Positions 36,705 through 43,132 of a stretch of DNA of 43,132 bases are shown one piece after another. A program made the position numbers and the translations under genes. The stretch covers positions 1 to 43,132 of the forward strand of contig JAIDQQ010000050.1 of assembly GCA_029062165.1 (NCBI GenBank). The letters are read 5' to 3'. The stretch's first letter is position 1. Every line of letters starts with the position of its first letter. Under the pieces are notes generated by a model. The model did no database searches and had not been told where the DNA came from. It saw only the letters and a list, made by a program, of their open reading frames with translations. This DNA is from Ruminococcus sp. Its GTDB lineage: Bacteria > Bacillota > Clostridia > Oscillospirales > Ruminococcaceae.

Positions 36705-38153
36705 ATGTATAATCCGGCATCCCTTAAGGCAGAGGAATTTATTGACAATCAGGAAATTCTTGATACTATCGAATACGCCGAACAAAACAAAAACAACATT
36801 GAACTCATAGAAAAAATACTCGAAAAAGCTTCACCGAAAAAAACCGGAAGAGGCGTTGAATGTGCCGGACTTTCCCACCGTGAAGCAAGTGTACTTCTTG
36901 CGTGCGAAAATCCGGAAATGATTGAAAAAATGTATTCCCTTGCACGTGAAATAAAAGAAGCATTCTACGGTAACAGAATAGTAATGTTCGCACCGCTGTA
37001 TCTCTCGAATTACTGCGTGAATCAGTGTGTGTACTGTCCTTATCACTATCAGAACAGGGAAATTCCACGTAAGAAACTCACACAGGAAGAAATCGTAAGG
37101 GAAGTTACTGCACTTCAGGATATGGGTCATAAACGTCTCGCAATTGAAGCCGGTGAAGACCCTGTAAACAATCCTATTGAATATATCCTCGAATGCATTA
37201 AGACTATCTATTCAATAAAGCACAAAAACGGAGCTATCCGACGTGTTAATGTAAATATAGCCGGTACTACCGTTGAAAATTATCGTAAACTCAAGGAAGC
37301 CGGTATAGGTACGTATATACTTTTTCAGGAAACCTACCACAAGGAAAGTTATGAAAAACTCCACCCTGCCGGACCTAAACACAATTACGCCTATCACACG
37401 GAAGCTATGGACAGGGCTATGCAAGGCGGTATAGATGATGTAGGTCTTGGTGTGCTTTTCGGACTGGATATGTATAAATACGAATTTGCCGGACTTCTCA
37501 TGCACGCCGAACATTTAGAGGCTGTCCACGGTGTAGGACCTCATACAATAAGCGTACCACGTGTGAAAAGGGCTTCCGATATTGACCCGAATGTTTTCGA
37601 CAACAGCATTGATGATGATACTTTTGCGAAAATAATCGCCTGTATAAGAATAGCTGTTCCCTACACTGGTATGATAATTTCAACCCGTGAAAATGAAACG
37701 TGTCGTAATAAAGTTCTCGGACTGGGTATTTCACAGATTTCAGGCGGTTCAAGAACATCAGTAGGCGGATATGCCGGATATTCCAGTGAAGAACGTCCGC
37801 ACGATACTGAACAGTTTGACGTGTCTGACCAGCGTTCACTGGACGAGGTTGTGAAATGGCTTATGGATATGGATTATATACCGTCATTCTGTACGGCTTG
37901 TTACCGTGAAGGACGTACCGGAGACAGATTCATGTCACTGTGCAAGGTGGGACAGATTCAGAACTGCTGTCACCCTAACGCCCTCATGACGTTACAGGAA
38001 TACCTTGAAGACTATGCAAGTCCGGAAACAAAAGCAATCGGAGAAGCACTTATTTCACGTGAAATCCATAAAGTTACCAATCCGAAAGTAAAGGAAAAAG
38101 CTATTGAAAATCTTAACGCTATAAAAAATGGCAGTCGTGATTTCAGATTCTGA
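36705..38153 (+). CDS. hydG: [FeFe] hydrogenase H-cluster maturase HydG
   Basis: The product is 482 aa, full length. The radical SAM cysteines are C104, C108, C111 (NYCVNQCVYCPYH). The C-terminal C396, C399 and C413 (CTACYREGRTGDRFMSLC) hold the auxiliary cluster, and HydG-typical SGGSRTSVGGY lies just before. HydG cleaves tyrosine to give the CO and cyanide ligands of the H-cluster. HydE, HydF and the hydrogenase itself are not in the window. CGGAGGA before ATG 36705 is a strong ribosome site. Confidence 0.96.
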   Translation: MYNPASLKAEEFIDNQEILDTIEYAEQNKNNIELIEKILEKASPKKTGRGVECAGLSHREASVLLACENPEMIEKMYSLAREIKEAFYGNRIVMFAPLYLSNYCVNQCVYCPYHYQNREIPRKKLTQEEIVREVTALQDMGHKRLAIEAGEDPVNNPIEYILECIKTIYSIKHKNGAIRRVNVNIAGTTVENYRKLKEAGIGTYILFQETYHKESYEKLHPAGPKHNYAYHTEAMDRAMQGGIDDVGLGVLFGLDMYKYEFAGLLMHAEHLEAVHGVGPHTISVPRVKRASDIDPNVFDNSIDDDTFAKIIACIRIAVPYTGMIISTRENETCRNKVLGLGISQISGGSRTSVGGYAGYSSEERPHDTEQFDVSDQRSLDEVVKWLMDMDYIPSFCTACYREGRTGDRFMSLCKVGQIQNCCHPNALMTLQEYLEDYASPETKAIGEALISREIHKVTNPKVKEKAIENLNAIKNGSRDFRF

Positions 38154-38172
38154 AAAAATTTCGTTTCAGGGC

Positions 38173-38236
38173 TTGACAAATATAATTTAATATGCTATAA
38201 TAACATCTGTACGGTGGAATTTAATAATTCCACCGT
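38173..38236 (+). promoter_or_regulatory. Promoter and leader hairpin of the GNAT gene
   Basis: TTGACA (38173-38178) and TATAAT (38196-38201) with 17 nt between. Right after the likely start site, ACGGTGGAAT (38211-38220) and ATTCCACCGT (38227-38236) make a perfect 10-bp stem with a 6-nt loop and no T run. A 70-nt untranslated stretch follows before the gene. Confidence 0.75.
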
Positions 38237-38308
38237 CATATGCGAATATGGTGTTACTACATTGCAGTAATCTTTTTACATAAATATATAATTTGAAAAG
38301 AGAAAATT

Positions 38309-38746
38309 ATGGTTCGTGAAATACAATATGATGAACTGAAAGAATTATTAGAATTATATTTGTCATTACATGAAGATTCTATCCCTGAACAATCAGAAAC
38401 TTTGGAAAACGTATGGAATGAAATACTAAATGATAAAAATCATCATTTGCTGGTAAACATAATCGATGGAAAAATTGTTTCATCATGCGTGTGTGTTATT
38501 ATTCCTAATTTAACAAGAAACATACGTCTATATGCTTTTGTAGAAAATGTAGTCACTCTTGAAGAATACAGAGGAAATGGATATGCTACGGAATGTTTAA
38601 ACTATGCAAAGAAAATAGCAGTAGCAAATAATTGTTATAAAATAATGCTTCTTACAGGTTCAAAAGATGAAAAAACACTTTCATTTTATAGGAATGCAGG
38701 CTATAACAGTTCTGATAAAACTGCATTTATACAATGGCTTAAATAA
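38309..38746 (+). CDS. GNAT-family N-acetyltransferase
   Basis: The product is 145 aa with the GNAT layout. The beta4 strand and acetyl-CoA loop are LEEYRGNGYATECLNYAKKI; the C-terminal SFYRNAGYNSSDKTAFIQWL is the usual beta5-alpha4 end. The substrate is unknown. GAAAAGAG precedes ATG 38309. It stands alone between hydG and tRNA-Leu and is more AT-rich than hydG, which may point to a separate history. Confidence 0.9.
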   Translation: MVREIQYDELKELLELYLSLHEDSIPEQSETLENVWNEILNDKNHHLLVNIIDGKIVSSCVCVIIPNLTRNIRLYAFVENVVTLEEYRGNGYATECLNYAKKIAVANNCYKIMLLTGSKDEKTLSFYRNAGYNSSDKTAFIQWLK

Positions 38747-38779
38747 TATTGTACTAATTCAGACAACAAAATTTAATAT

Positions 38780-38861
38780 GCGGGTGTGGTGAAACTGGCA
38801 GACACGCAAGATTTAGGTTCTTGTGCCGAAAGGTGTGCAGGTTCAAGTCCTGTTACCCGCA
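38780..38861 (+). tRNA. tRNA-Leu (anticodon TAG)
   Basis: An 82-nt cloverleaf. Acceptor GCGGGTG pairs with TACCCGC (one G.T). The anticodon stem CAAGA/TCTTG encloses loop TTTAGGT with anticodon TAG at 38814-38816. The long variable arm (TGCCGAAAGGTG) is the class II mark of leucine, and the T-loop is GTTCAAGTC. CCA is not encoded. The adjacent unusual operon and repeats make this tRNA a possible integration site. Confidence 0.95.
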
Positions 38862-38869
38862 CTTTAAAT

Positions 38870-38914
38870 AAAACCGCTGTATTCCGGTTAATGTCCGGTT
38901 TACAGCGGTTTTTT
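38870..38914 (+). terminator. Terminator after tRNA-Leu
   Basis: AAAACCGCTGT and ACAGCGGTTTT form a perfect 11-bp stem, with T6 at the end. A CCGG-TTAATGT-CCGG inner repeat lies in the loop. Confidence 0.9.
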
Positions 38915-38926
38915 CTATGTTTTCTG

Positions 38927-38980
38927 TTGCAGTATTTTTCACATTTTTGCAGGATTCTGCACAGATTTGCAGTATTTTTC
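38927..38980. repeat. Direct and inverted TTGCAG repeats next to tRNA-Leu
   Basis: TTGCAGTATTTTTC occurs at 38927-38940 and again at 38967-38980, 40 nt apart. Between them TGCAG-GATT-CTGCA (38948-38961) is a small palindrome. The pattern resembles integrase arm/core sites, but no integrase is encoded nearby. Confidence 0.6.
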
Positions 38981-39008
38981 AAAACAAGTCGACACGAAAG
39001 CGACACGG

Positions 39009-39314
39009 TTACAGGTCATCAATTTTCCGGAGTACTCCTTCATAGAGTTTCGGGTTGACCGCTTGTAGCGTTGACATCAATTCATCCATTACGTTCCATA
39101 CTTTTTCGGCATTTTTCCCACCGACTGACAGCAGAAAATCACTCTTTCCGTAATCCTCTATAACCTTTTCGGCTTTGATTCCTGTCTGTACTTCCGGCGG
39201 AAACATATGGTCATATATGCCATAGAACGTCGCTAACCGCTGGCAGTTCTGATACGACACCGGAGCATTTTCACACTCACGTATTGCGTCAATAAGTTCT
39301 CTTTGTGTGAGCAT
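39009..39314 (-). CDS. Small uncharacterised protein, last gene of the tRNA-adjacent operon
   Basis: The product is 101 aa. GAGGTGAT precedes ATG 39314. It is helical, with SYQNCQRLATFYGIYDHMFP and a late WNVMDELMSTLQAV; no membrane segment. It follows the 116-aa gene by 12 nt. The family is unknown to me; similar small helical proteins are common in prophage-like operons of Clostridia. Confidence 0.7.
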   Translation of the reverse strand: MLTQRELIDAIRECENAPVSYQNCQRLATFYGIYDHMFPPEVQTGIKAEKVIEDYGKSDFLLSVGGKNAEKVWNVMDELMSTLQAVNPKLYEGVLRKIDDL

Positions 39315-39326
39315 GAAATCACCTCT

Positions 39327-39677
39327 TTAATCCCTTTCGATTTCGTTAATACATTTTCTGATAGCGGATTTCATTCTGTCACTGTCAGCATTGTACATCA
39401 TGTCTTCCAGCTTTGAAAGCATATGTTCCTTGCTACCGTCACGGCTGTAACGTTTTCTGCTGGCATAGCTGTTACTTTTGCCGTAATTGCCGTTAGCAGT
39501 CCATTCACCGTCACCGCTGTAGCCGTCGTCCTCAAACATACAGATTTTATCAATATTTTTGATAGTGTCCGTAAGTTTGTTGGCTGTCTCAAGGTCACCG
39601 GCGGACATTTCGGACTTTCTTGCTATTTTTCGGAGTTCGTCGTGGAATTTTTCTTTAAGTTCTTTGAGTTCGTGCAT
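39327..39677 (-). CDS. Small uncharacterised helical protein with Gly/Ser/Tyr linker
   Basis: The product is 116 aa from ATG 39677, 7 nt after AGAGGTGAT; an in-frame TTG further upstream overlaps that site. An N-terminal coiled-coil-like helix (HELKELKEKFHDELRKIARK) is followed by a low-complexity segment (GYSGDGEWTANGNYGKSNSY) and a C-terminal helix (LSKLEDMMYNADSDRMKSAI). It is the first gene after the TGTATACA array and probably regulated by it. Confidence 0.7.
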   Translation of the reverse strand: MHELKELKEKFHDELRKIARKSEMSAGDLETANKLTDTIKNIDKICMFEDDGYSGDGEWTANGNYGKSNSYASRKRYSRDGSKEHMLSKLEDMMYNADSDRMKSAIRKCINEIERD

Positions 39678-39698
39678 AAAATCACCTCTTTTCAATGC

Positions 39699-39795
39699 GT
39701 TAACACTATGTTAACAGTATAACACGCTATGTATACAGTGTATACAATGTATACATAGCTATTTTTAGGGAAATTGATGTATACAAATGTATACA
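39699..39795. repeat. Array of five TGTATACA palindromes plus GTTAAC pair upstream of the 116-aa gene
   Basis: TGTATACA occurs at 39730, 39739, 39748, 39778 and 39788, so spaced by 9, 9, 30 and 10 nt. GTTAAC-ACTAT-GTTAAC lies at 39699-39715 between the array and the ribosome site. On the - strand a -10-like TATACT (39721-39716) has its -35 position inside the second palindrome. This is what a cooperative repressor array, or a partition/iteron site, looks like. Confidence 0.75.
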
Positions 39796-39801
39796 AAAAA
39801 T

Positions 39802-40188
39802 TTAAGCTGTCGGTGCAGTTCCGTCGATACTTGACAGACGGTTATCAGGAGAACATGAAGGCTTACCGATAAGGCGGAAAGTACCACCGGTTGCACTGGT
39901 AGAAACAGTTGTACAATACTTTGTGCGAGTACGTATTCCGCACGCCGTCACCTGACTGCAACAGCGGTTTGTCAGCGGATATTCAACCGTGCCTGTACCT
40001 ATCGTTATGACTACCGGTGCATTTATGGTAGTCGTCGCCGGAATATCCTGTGCAATGACAATACAGTATTTACAACCGTTTCCGTAACTTCCGGCAGGGA
40101 TATTGACTGTCAATGTACCGTCAGCGAATGTCACCGCCTGACTTATTATAAGCCTGTCACAAAGTTTGCAGACCGATTTACAGGACAT
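39802..40188 (-). CDS. Cys-rich beta protein of the tRNA-adjacent operon
   Basis: The product is 128 aa from ATG 40188, which follows AGGAGGGA. Cysteines in CKSVCKLCDR, YGNGCKYC and NRCCSQVTACG alternate with beta-strand-like TADG/ITIGTGTVEYPL segments. No signal peptide. It may be a structural or surface protein held by disulfides or metal. Its ribosome site overlaps the stop region of the Gly-rich gene. Confidence 0.7.
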   Translation of the reverse strand: MSCKSVCKLCDRLIISQAVTFADGTLTVNIPAGSYGNGCKYCIVIAQDIPATTTINAPVVITIGTGTVEYPLTNRCCSQVTACGIRTRTKYCTTVSTSATGGTFRLIGKPSCSPDNRLSSIDGTAPTA

Positions 40189-40199
40189 AAAATCCCTCC

Positions 40200-41114
40200 T
40201 TAACAGCAACCGGAGTTACCACAACCGCCGTTATTTGAGAATGTAGCCTGTCCGTAACAGTTTGTAGGGAAACTTACCGGTGTAGGTGGCTGGACTACGT
40301 AAGCATTAACAGGGCAGTCATTGCCAGTACGGCGGATAATATTTGCTGTGTTGGCGTCCATAGCCGCCATAAGTACGGCATTCTGTGCAGACTGTGATGC
40401 GGAAAGCTGTAACTGTGCGATAGTCTGTGCCTGTTCGGCTATACGCTGGTCTTTAGCCTCAATGCGCTGTGCCGTGAGAGCGTCGAGAATCGCTCTTGTA
40501 CCGTTGTTCTGACTGTCAATTATATCCCTTGTGTTGTTGCACATAGAATTCTGGATAGCACAAGTATTTGACGCCATATTATAATTTACGCTGTCAATGG
40601 CTCTCTGTGTCTGACAGCAACAATCCGCAAGCTGTGACTGCAAAGCGTTCTGACCCTGCATAAGTGCAATATTCGTCTGATTAAAGCCCTGCTGTGTCTG
40701 ATAGCCAAGATTGCAGATAGCATTGTCAACGCCGTGAAATCCCTGTTGTGTCTGATAACCAAGCTGACATACTGCGTTATCAACACCGTGAAAACCATTC
40801 ATAATAGCTGTATTCTGTGCGTAGAAACCGTCACAAAGCCCCTGCTGAATGCCTCTCACGCCGTTTTCAAGCTGACTGAAATTCATATCCTGACAGAGTT
40901 CACCTCGTGTAAGCGCTCCCTGTACTCCGGCATTGTTACCGCCCCAGCCACCGCCAAAGCCTCCGAAGCCTCCCCAGCCGAACATTCCGAAGATAAGGAA
41001 AAGAATTATCCACGAACTCCAGCCACCACCCCAGCCGTCATTACAGTTGTTACCGTTGTTATTGGTGACTGCTGCAATGTCAGCCGGTGTCATTTCTGAT
41101 GTTGTAAGTGACAT
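40200..41114 (-). CDS. Gly/Asn/Gln/Cys-rich membrane-anchored repeat protein
   Basis: The product is 304 aa. One hydrophobic segment (SSWIILFLIFGMFGW) is followed by GGFGGFGGGWGGN. A repeat region comes next: GFHGVDNAVCQLGYQTQQ and GFHGVDNAICNLGYQTQQ are two nearly equal copies, then GFNQTN. A predicted helical stretch (QRIEAKDQRIAEQAQTIAQL) and a Cys-rich tail (GGCGNSGCC) end the protein. AAAGGGGA precedes ATG 41114. Homologous layouts occur in gut Clostridia; no function is known. Display or coat-type roles are a guess. Confidence 0.8.
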   Translation of the reverse strand: MSLTTSEMTPADIAAVTNNNGNNCNDGWGGGWSSWIILFLIFGMFGWGGFGGFGGGWGGNNAGVQGALTRGELCQDMNFSQLENGVRGIQQGLCDGFYAQNTAIMNGFHGVDNAVCQLGYQTQQGFHGVDNAICNLGYQTQQGFNQTNIALMQGQNALQSQLADCCCQTQRAIDSVNYNMASNTCAIQNSMCNNTRDIIDSQNNGTRAILDALTAQRIEAKDQRIAEQAQTIAQLQLSASQSAQNAVLMAAMDANTANIIRRTGNDCPVNAYVVQPPTPVSFPTNCYGQATFSNNGGCGNSGCC

Positions 41115-41158
41115 AAAATGTCCCCTTTCGTTAAAAAATTTATTTCAAGGCTATTGCC

Positions 41159-41383
41159 TCAAAAACCAAACATTTTTTTCATTCCGTCAAACAAGCTCTG
41201 CATCTGCCGTGCCTGAGCCTGTATTTGATTCAGTTGTGCCTGACTGATTTCTCCTCTTGAAATAAGGTCATTAATCTCTTTGTCGGGATTTTTCCCACGC
41301 ATCTGTCCCATGAACTGCCGAAATATTGTCTGCATATTTGGACGTGTATTTCTGTTCATCATGTTAAATATCGGATTTGGCAT
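41159..41383 (-). CDS. Small Met/Gln-rich helical protein
   Basis: The product is 74 aa: NPIFNMMNRNTRPNMQTIFR then a helix with GEISQAQLNQIQAQARQMQS. Its start overlaps the preceding gene by 20 nt, so the two are translationally coupled. No known domain; probably a chaperone or assembly partner of the neighbouring products, by context only. Confidence 0.7.
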   Translation of the reverse strand: MPNPIFNMMNRNTRPNMQTIFRQFMGQMRGKNPDKEINDLISRGEISQAQLNQIQAQARQMQSLFDGMKKMFGF

Positions 41384-41771
41384 TTTCTATAGTTCCTTTC
41401 TGTGTGAGCAACTGTGAAATTTTTTCTTCAAATTCCTGCCGTGTGATGTAGTTGGTCATATCATTACCGGAAAAAACCGGTGTTTCTGGTGGTGTCTGCA
41501 TGGAATTTCTTTCGGTATAGTCGAAAATCCGGAGCGGTAACGGCATACCGGAAGGGTCGGTTGACTTGAGATAAAATACCGGATTTTCTGAATCCATAAG
41601 CAAGACGGACTGTCCGGACGCTACTAAATAAGATTTTGCACCTGCCTCGCCCTGTACCCATATAATGCCATTCTGTGACTGTGGATTTGTCTGTTGTGGC
41701 ATCTGATATTGCGTATATTGTGGCTGGTACTGCTGATAAGGATTTTGATAAAAATTAGGATATACAGGCAT
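41364..41771 (-). CDS. Pro/Gln/Tyr-rich protein with conserved beta core
   Basis: The product is 135 aa. The first 35 residues are a Tyr/Gln/Pro tail (FYQNPYQQYQPQYTQYQ). A compact domain follows: IIWVQGEAGAKSYLVASGQS, LLMDSENPVFYLKS and MPLPLRIFDY. The C-terminal helix is QEFEEKISQLLTQKG. This combination is a conserved, unnamed Clostridial module in my recollection. It starts 3 nt after the papain-fold gene ends. Confidence 0.75.
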   Translation of the reverse strand: MPVYPNFYQNPYQQYQPQYTQYQMPQQTNPQSQNGIIWVQGEAGAKSYLVASGQSVLLMDSENPVFYLKSTDPSGMPLPLRIFDYTERNSMQTPPETPVFSGNDMTNYITRQEFEEKISQLLTQKGTIENAKSDI

Positions 41772-41774
41772 TTT

Positions 41775-42152
41775 TCAGACCTCTTTCTTCCAGTAGTAGA
41801 CAGGTATTTCCTCACCGGAATCCCATGAATCGTAATAATTTCCGTCGATGACCGTCACAACGTGCGAACCGGTTGCAAGTACGTACTTTCCGTACGGATT
41901 GTCTTTCACAAAGTCTGCAACCGTATAACATTCCGGACAGTCAACCGGAATTACGTACCGTATAAAACCCTTGCTTTTGAGATATGCTCCCCATACGGTG
42001 TTTGCAGACGGCATATCGCACATCATAAAGCCCTGTACAGCGAGTTCTATATACGTACGTTCCCAGTCATAGTCAAGGACTTTTGATATTGACCGCACTA
42101 CACAGTCTCCGACGCTTTTTCCCTGTGGATTCGGGTTATATTTCATGTACAT
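41775..42152 (-). CDS. Papain-fold/C39-like protein, first gene of the tRNA-adjacent operon
   Basis: The product is 125 aa from ATG 42152, after CAGGTGATAG; the frame is open further upstream, but the promoter -10 lies at 42179, so that part is not translated. GDCVVRSISKVLDYDW carries the candidate nucleophile Cys, and GSHVVTVIDGNYYDSWDS the His and Asp. The pattern fits a small cysteine peptidase fold. No signal peptide. As first gene of the operon it could process the repeat proteins encoded downstream; that is a guess. Confidence 0.75.
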   Translation of the reverse strand: MYMKYNPNPQGKSVGDCVVRSISKVLDYDWERTYIELAVQGFMMCDMPSANTVWGAYLKSKGFIRYVIPVDCPECYTVADFVKDNPYGKYVLATGSHVVTVIDGNYYDSWDSGEEIPVYYWKKEV

Positions 42153-42173
42153 TCTATCACCTGTTTTTTCTTT

Positions 42174-42238
42174 ATTATAATAAAAAAACCGTCCGGAATC
42201 AATAAAATTTCCGTATGGTTTTCGTATGATTTTCGTAT
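42174..42238 (-). promoter_or_regulatory. Operon promoter preceded by three 11-bp repeats
   Basis: On the - strand TTGATT (42202-42197) and TATAAT (42179-42174) are 17 nt apart. Just upstream of the -35, CGTAT recurs at 42212, 42223 and 42234 (+ strand numbering) within TTYCGTATRRT, an exact 11-bp period, so on one face of the helix. This suits an activator site. Confidence 0.75.
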
Positions 42239-42263
42239 AGTTTTTGAAATCAAAAATAAAAAA

Positions 42264-42284
42264 CGGAGCATTTTTCATGCTCCG
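42264..42284. terminator. Bidirectional terminator between the two - strand units
   Basis: CGGAGCA and TGCTCCG form a 7-bp perfect stem around a TTTTTCA loop, with A-rich and T-rich flanks. Confidence 0.7.
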
Positions 42285-42293
42285 CTTGTTTAT

Positions 42294-42656
42294 TTATTCA
42301 TTTTTATTTTTCTGAGTTTCTGAAAAAACATATCCTATTAAGGTGGATATTACAAATTTAACTAATTCTAAAAATTCCTTTGTCAGTTCACTTGATTTCC
42401 AGTTAAATGCATTTGAAACAATAGTATCTAAAATTACAATTGATAAATATACAACTCCACAACCTATTAAAAGCTGAAAACCATGATGTTTATAAATATG
42501 CTTGTCCATTTTTTCGTAATATCGGGCTTTTCTTTCAATATCGTCGACTTCTTCAGTAGGAATTATTTTTACTTTATTATTATTTTTTAATTCATTATTA
42601 TCTTTAAGAGGTTCATCAATGCCGGAATTGATTTCTTCACAGTAATTCTCTTTCAT
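42294..42656 (-). CDS. Small membrane protein, candidate toxin partner of the Panacea gene
   Basis: The product is 120 aa. A charged N-terminal half (DEPLKDNNELKNNNKVKI, KARYYEKMDKHIYKHHG) is followed by two hydrophobic helices (FQLLIGCGVVYLSIVILDTI and FVISTLIGYVF). It starts inside the end of the Panacea-domain gene (20-nt overlap). Many Panacea antitoxins pair with such small membrane proteins. The toxin role is inferred only from this arrangement. Confidence 0.7.
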   Translation of the reverse strand: MKENYCEEINSGIDEPLKDNNELKNNNKVKIIPTEEVDDIERKARYYEKMDKHIYKHHGFQLLIGCGVVYLSIVILDTIVSNAFNWKSSELTKEFLELVKFVISTLIGYVFSETQKNKNE

Positions 42657-43080
42657 TTTTTATGTCCTCATCAGATAATATGTAATTTACAGCTTTAGAC
42701 CATGCTGTATTTTCTTCGTGAGTAAGTGAAGAAAGTTCAACAGCAGAATAACTTTTATAAATATTCCATACTTTTTTTACAGCTTTTGACAAGGCACTTG
42801 TAAAATCTAAATCAATTATTTCTGCCTGACCTTTTGCATTTCTGAAAAACCGGTTAATCGGATTAGCCCCGAATGAACTGAACTCATAGTAGAGAGACGG
42901 AAGAACAGGACCATATTTCCATTTTTCAAATGGTTCATTGAATAATTTTTCGTTTGTTCTCTGGAGGTATTCTTTGTAAAGAAAATATGTAAGTTTCTGT
43001 AATTTCATAGGAGATATACCAATATGTTCCTTAATTCCAAGCAAAATAAATGTATTGGCTATCGTATGTGTATTCAACAT
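42637..43080 (-). CDS. Panacea (SocA-like/DUF4065) domain protein, candidate antitoxin
   Basis: The product is 147 aa from ATG 43080, 8 nt after AAAGGTG; an in-frame GTG at 43089 lies in that site. The domain is recognisable by MKLQKLTYFLYKEYL, NEPFEKWKYGPVLPSLYYEF and the C-terminal LSSLTHEENTAWSKA. Panacea domains neutralise diverse toxins and are usually encoded with them in overlapping pairs, as here. The promoter lies at or beyond the window edge. Confidence 0.85.
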   Translation of the reverse strand: MLNTHTIANTFILLGIKEHIGISPMKLQKLTYFLYKEYLQRTNEKLFNEPFEKWKYGPVLPSLYYEFSSFGANPINRFFRNAKGQAEIIDLDFTSALSKAVKKVWNIYKSYSAVELSSLTHEENTAWSKAVNYILSDEDIKNERELL

Positions 43081-43132
43081 TTTTCTCACACCTTTCCATA
43101 TTAATATTATAATATAATTTTGGTAAAAAGTC

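Noticed and set aside
38773..39006. A 77-codon - strand frame across tRNA-Leu and its terminator, and a + strand frame at 38786-39058
   Set aside because: Both read through a clear tRNA cloverleaf and terminator; no ribosome-binding site or domain.
39009..42152. Calling the operon a prophage
   Set aside because: No integrase, terminase, portal, capsid, tail or lysis gene is present; phage origin remains only a possibility.

Overview
The window looks like chromosome of a low-GC Gram-positive gut anaerobe of the Ruminococcus/Oscillospiraceae type. The signs are a dockerin module on a leucine-rich-repeat protein, consensus sigma-A promoters with 17-nt spacers, strong AGGAGG ribosome-binding sites, a YlmC/YmxH-type gene, an [FeFe]-hydrogenase maturase (HydG), and the rpsB-tsf and MoxR/DUF58/transglutaminase/prmA operons in Firmicutes style. 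The genus is an inference; no rRNA gene is present.

Region 1 (1-14271, mostly + strand) starts with a Sel1-repeat protein that has a duplicated N-terminal domain. A long sulfur/thiol cluster follows: LysR regulator, cystathionine gamma-synthase/lyase-type PLP enzyme, MalY/PatB-type C-S lyase, glutamate-cysteine ligase, an EgtC/YafJ-type class II amidohydrolase, cysteine synthase, and a tiny YezD/DUF2292 protein that is easy to miss. Directly behind it are intact NifB-like, NifX/NafY-like and NifH-like genes with no nifD, nifK, nifE or nifN. Next come decayed remains of a sulfonate/nitrate-type ABC importer (binding protein without signal peptide, permease fused by deletion to an ATPase without Walker A), an Rrf2/CymR-like regulator pseudogene, and a rhodanese-ThiF-acetyltransferase chimera. 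Together these suggest sulfur scavenging through a nitrogenase-like reductase, now partly eroded.

Region 2 (14272-23580, - strand) is a gene graveyard. It holds remnants of secreted cysteine-peptidase-like and dockerin proteins, an EcoRI-family adenine methyltransferase with an in-frame stop, and an integrated mobilizable element. In that element the relaxase and tyrosine integrase are broken, while the RepA-like ATPase and a ribbon-helix-helix-like protein are intact. A repeat-rich stretch at about 20.7-20.86 kb may be the element's oriT or origin.

Region 3 (23581-38746) is ordinary core genome: a 54-aa protein, guaA with a U32-like gene upstream, an uncharacterised gene, moxR-DUF58-transglutaminase-prmA, rpsB-tsf with a structured leader, ylmC, a micro-protein that is little more than a sorting-signal-like tail, a Cys-rich protein, the TM1266-family regulator with hydG behind a leader containing two near-identical hairpins, and a GNAT acetyltransferase.

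Region 4 (38780-43132) has tRNA-Leu(TAG) followed by a - strand operon of unusual small proteins: a papain-fold-like protein, Pro/Gln-rich, Gly-rich membrane and Cys-rich proteins. Two striking arrays of short repeats lie in its promoter regions. The window ends in a Panacea-domain antitoxin-like gene overlapping a small membrane-protein gene, a candidate toxin-antitoxin pair.
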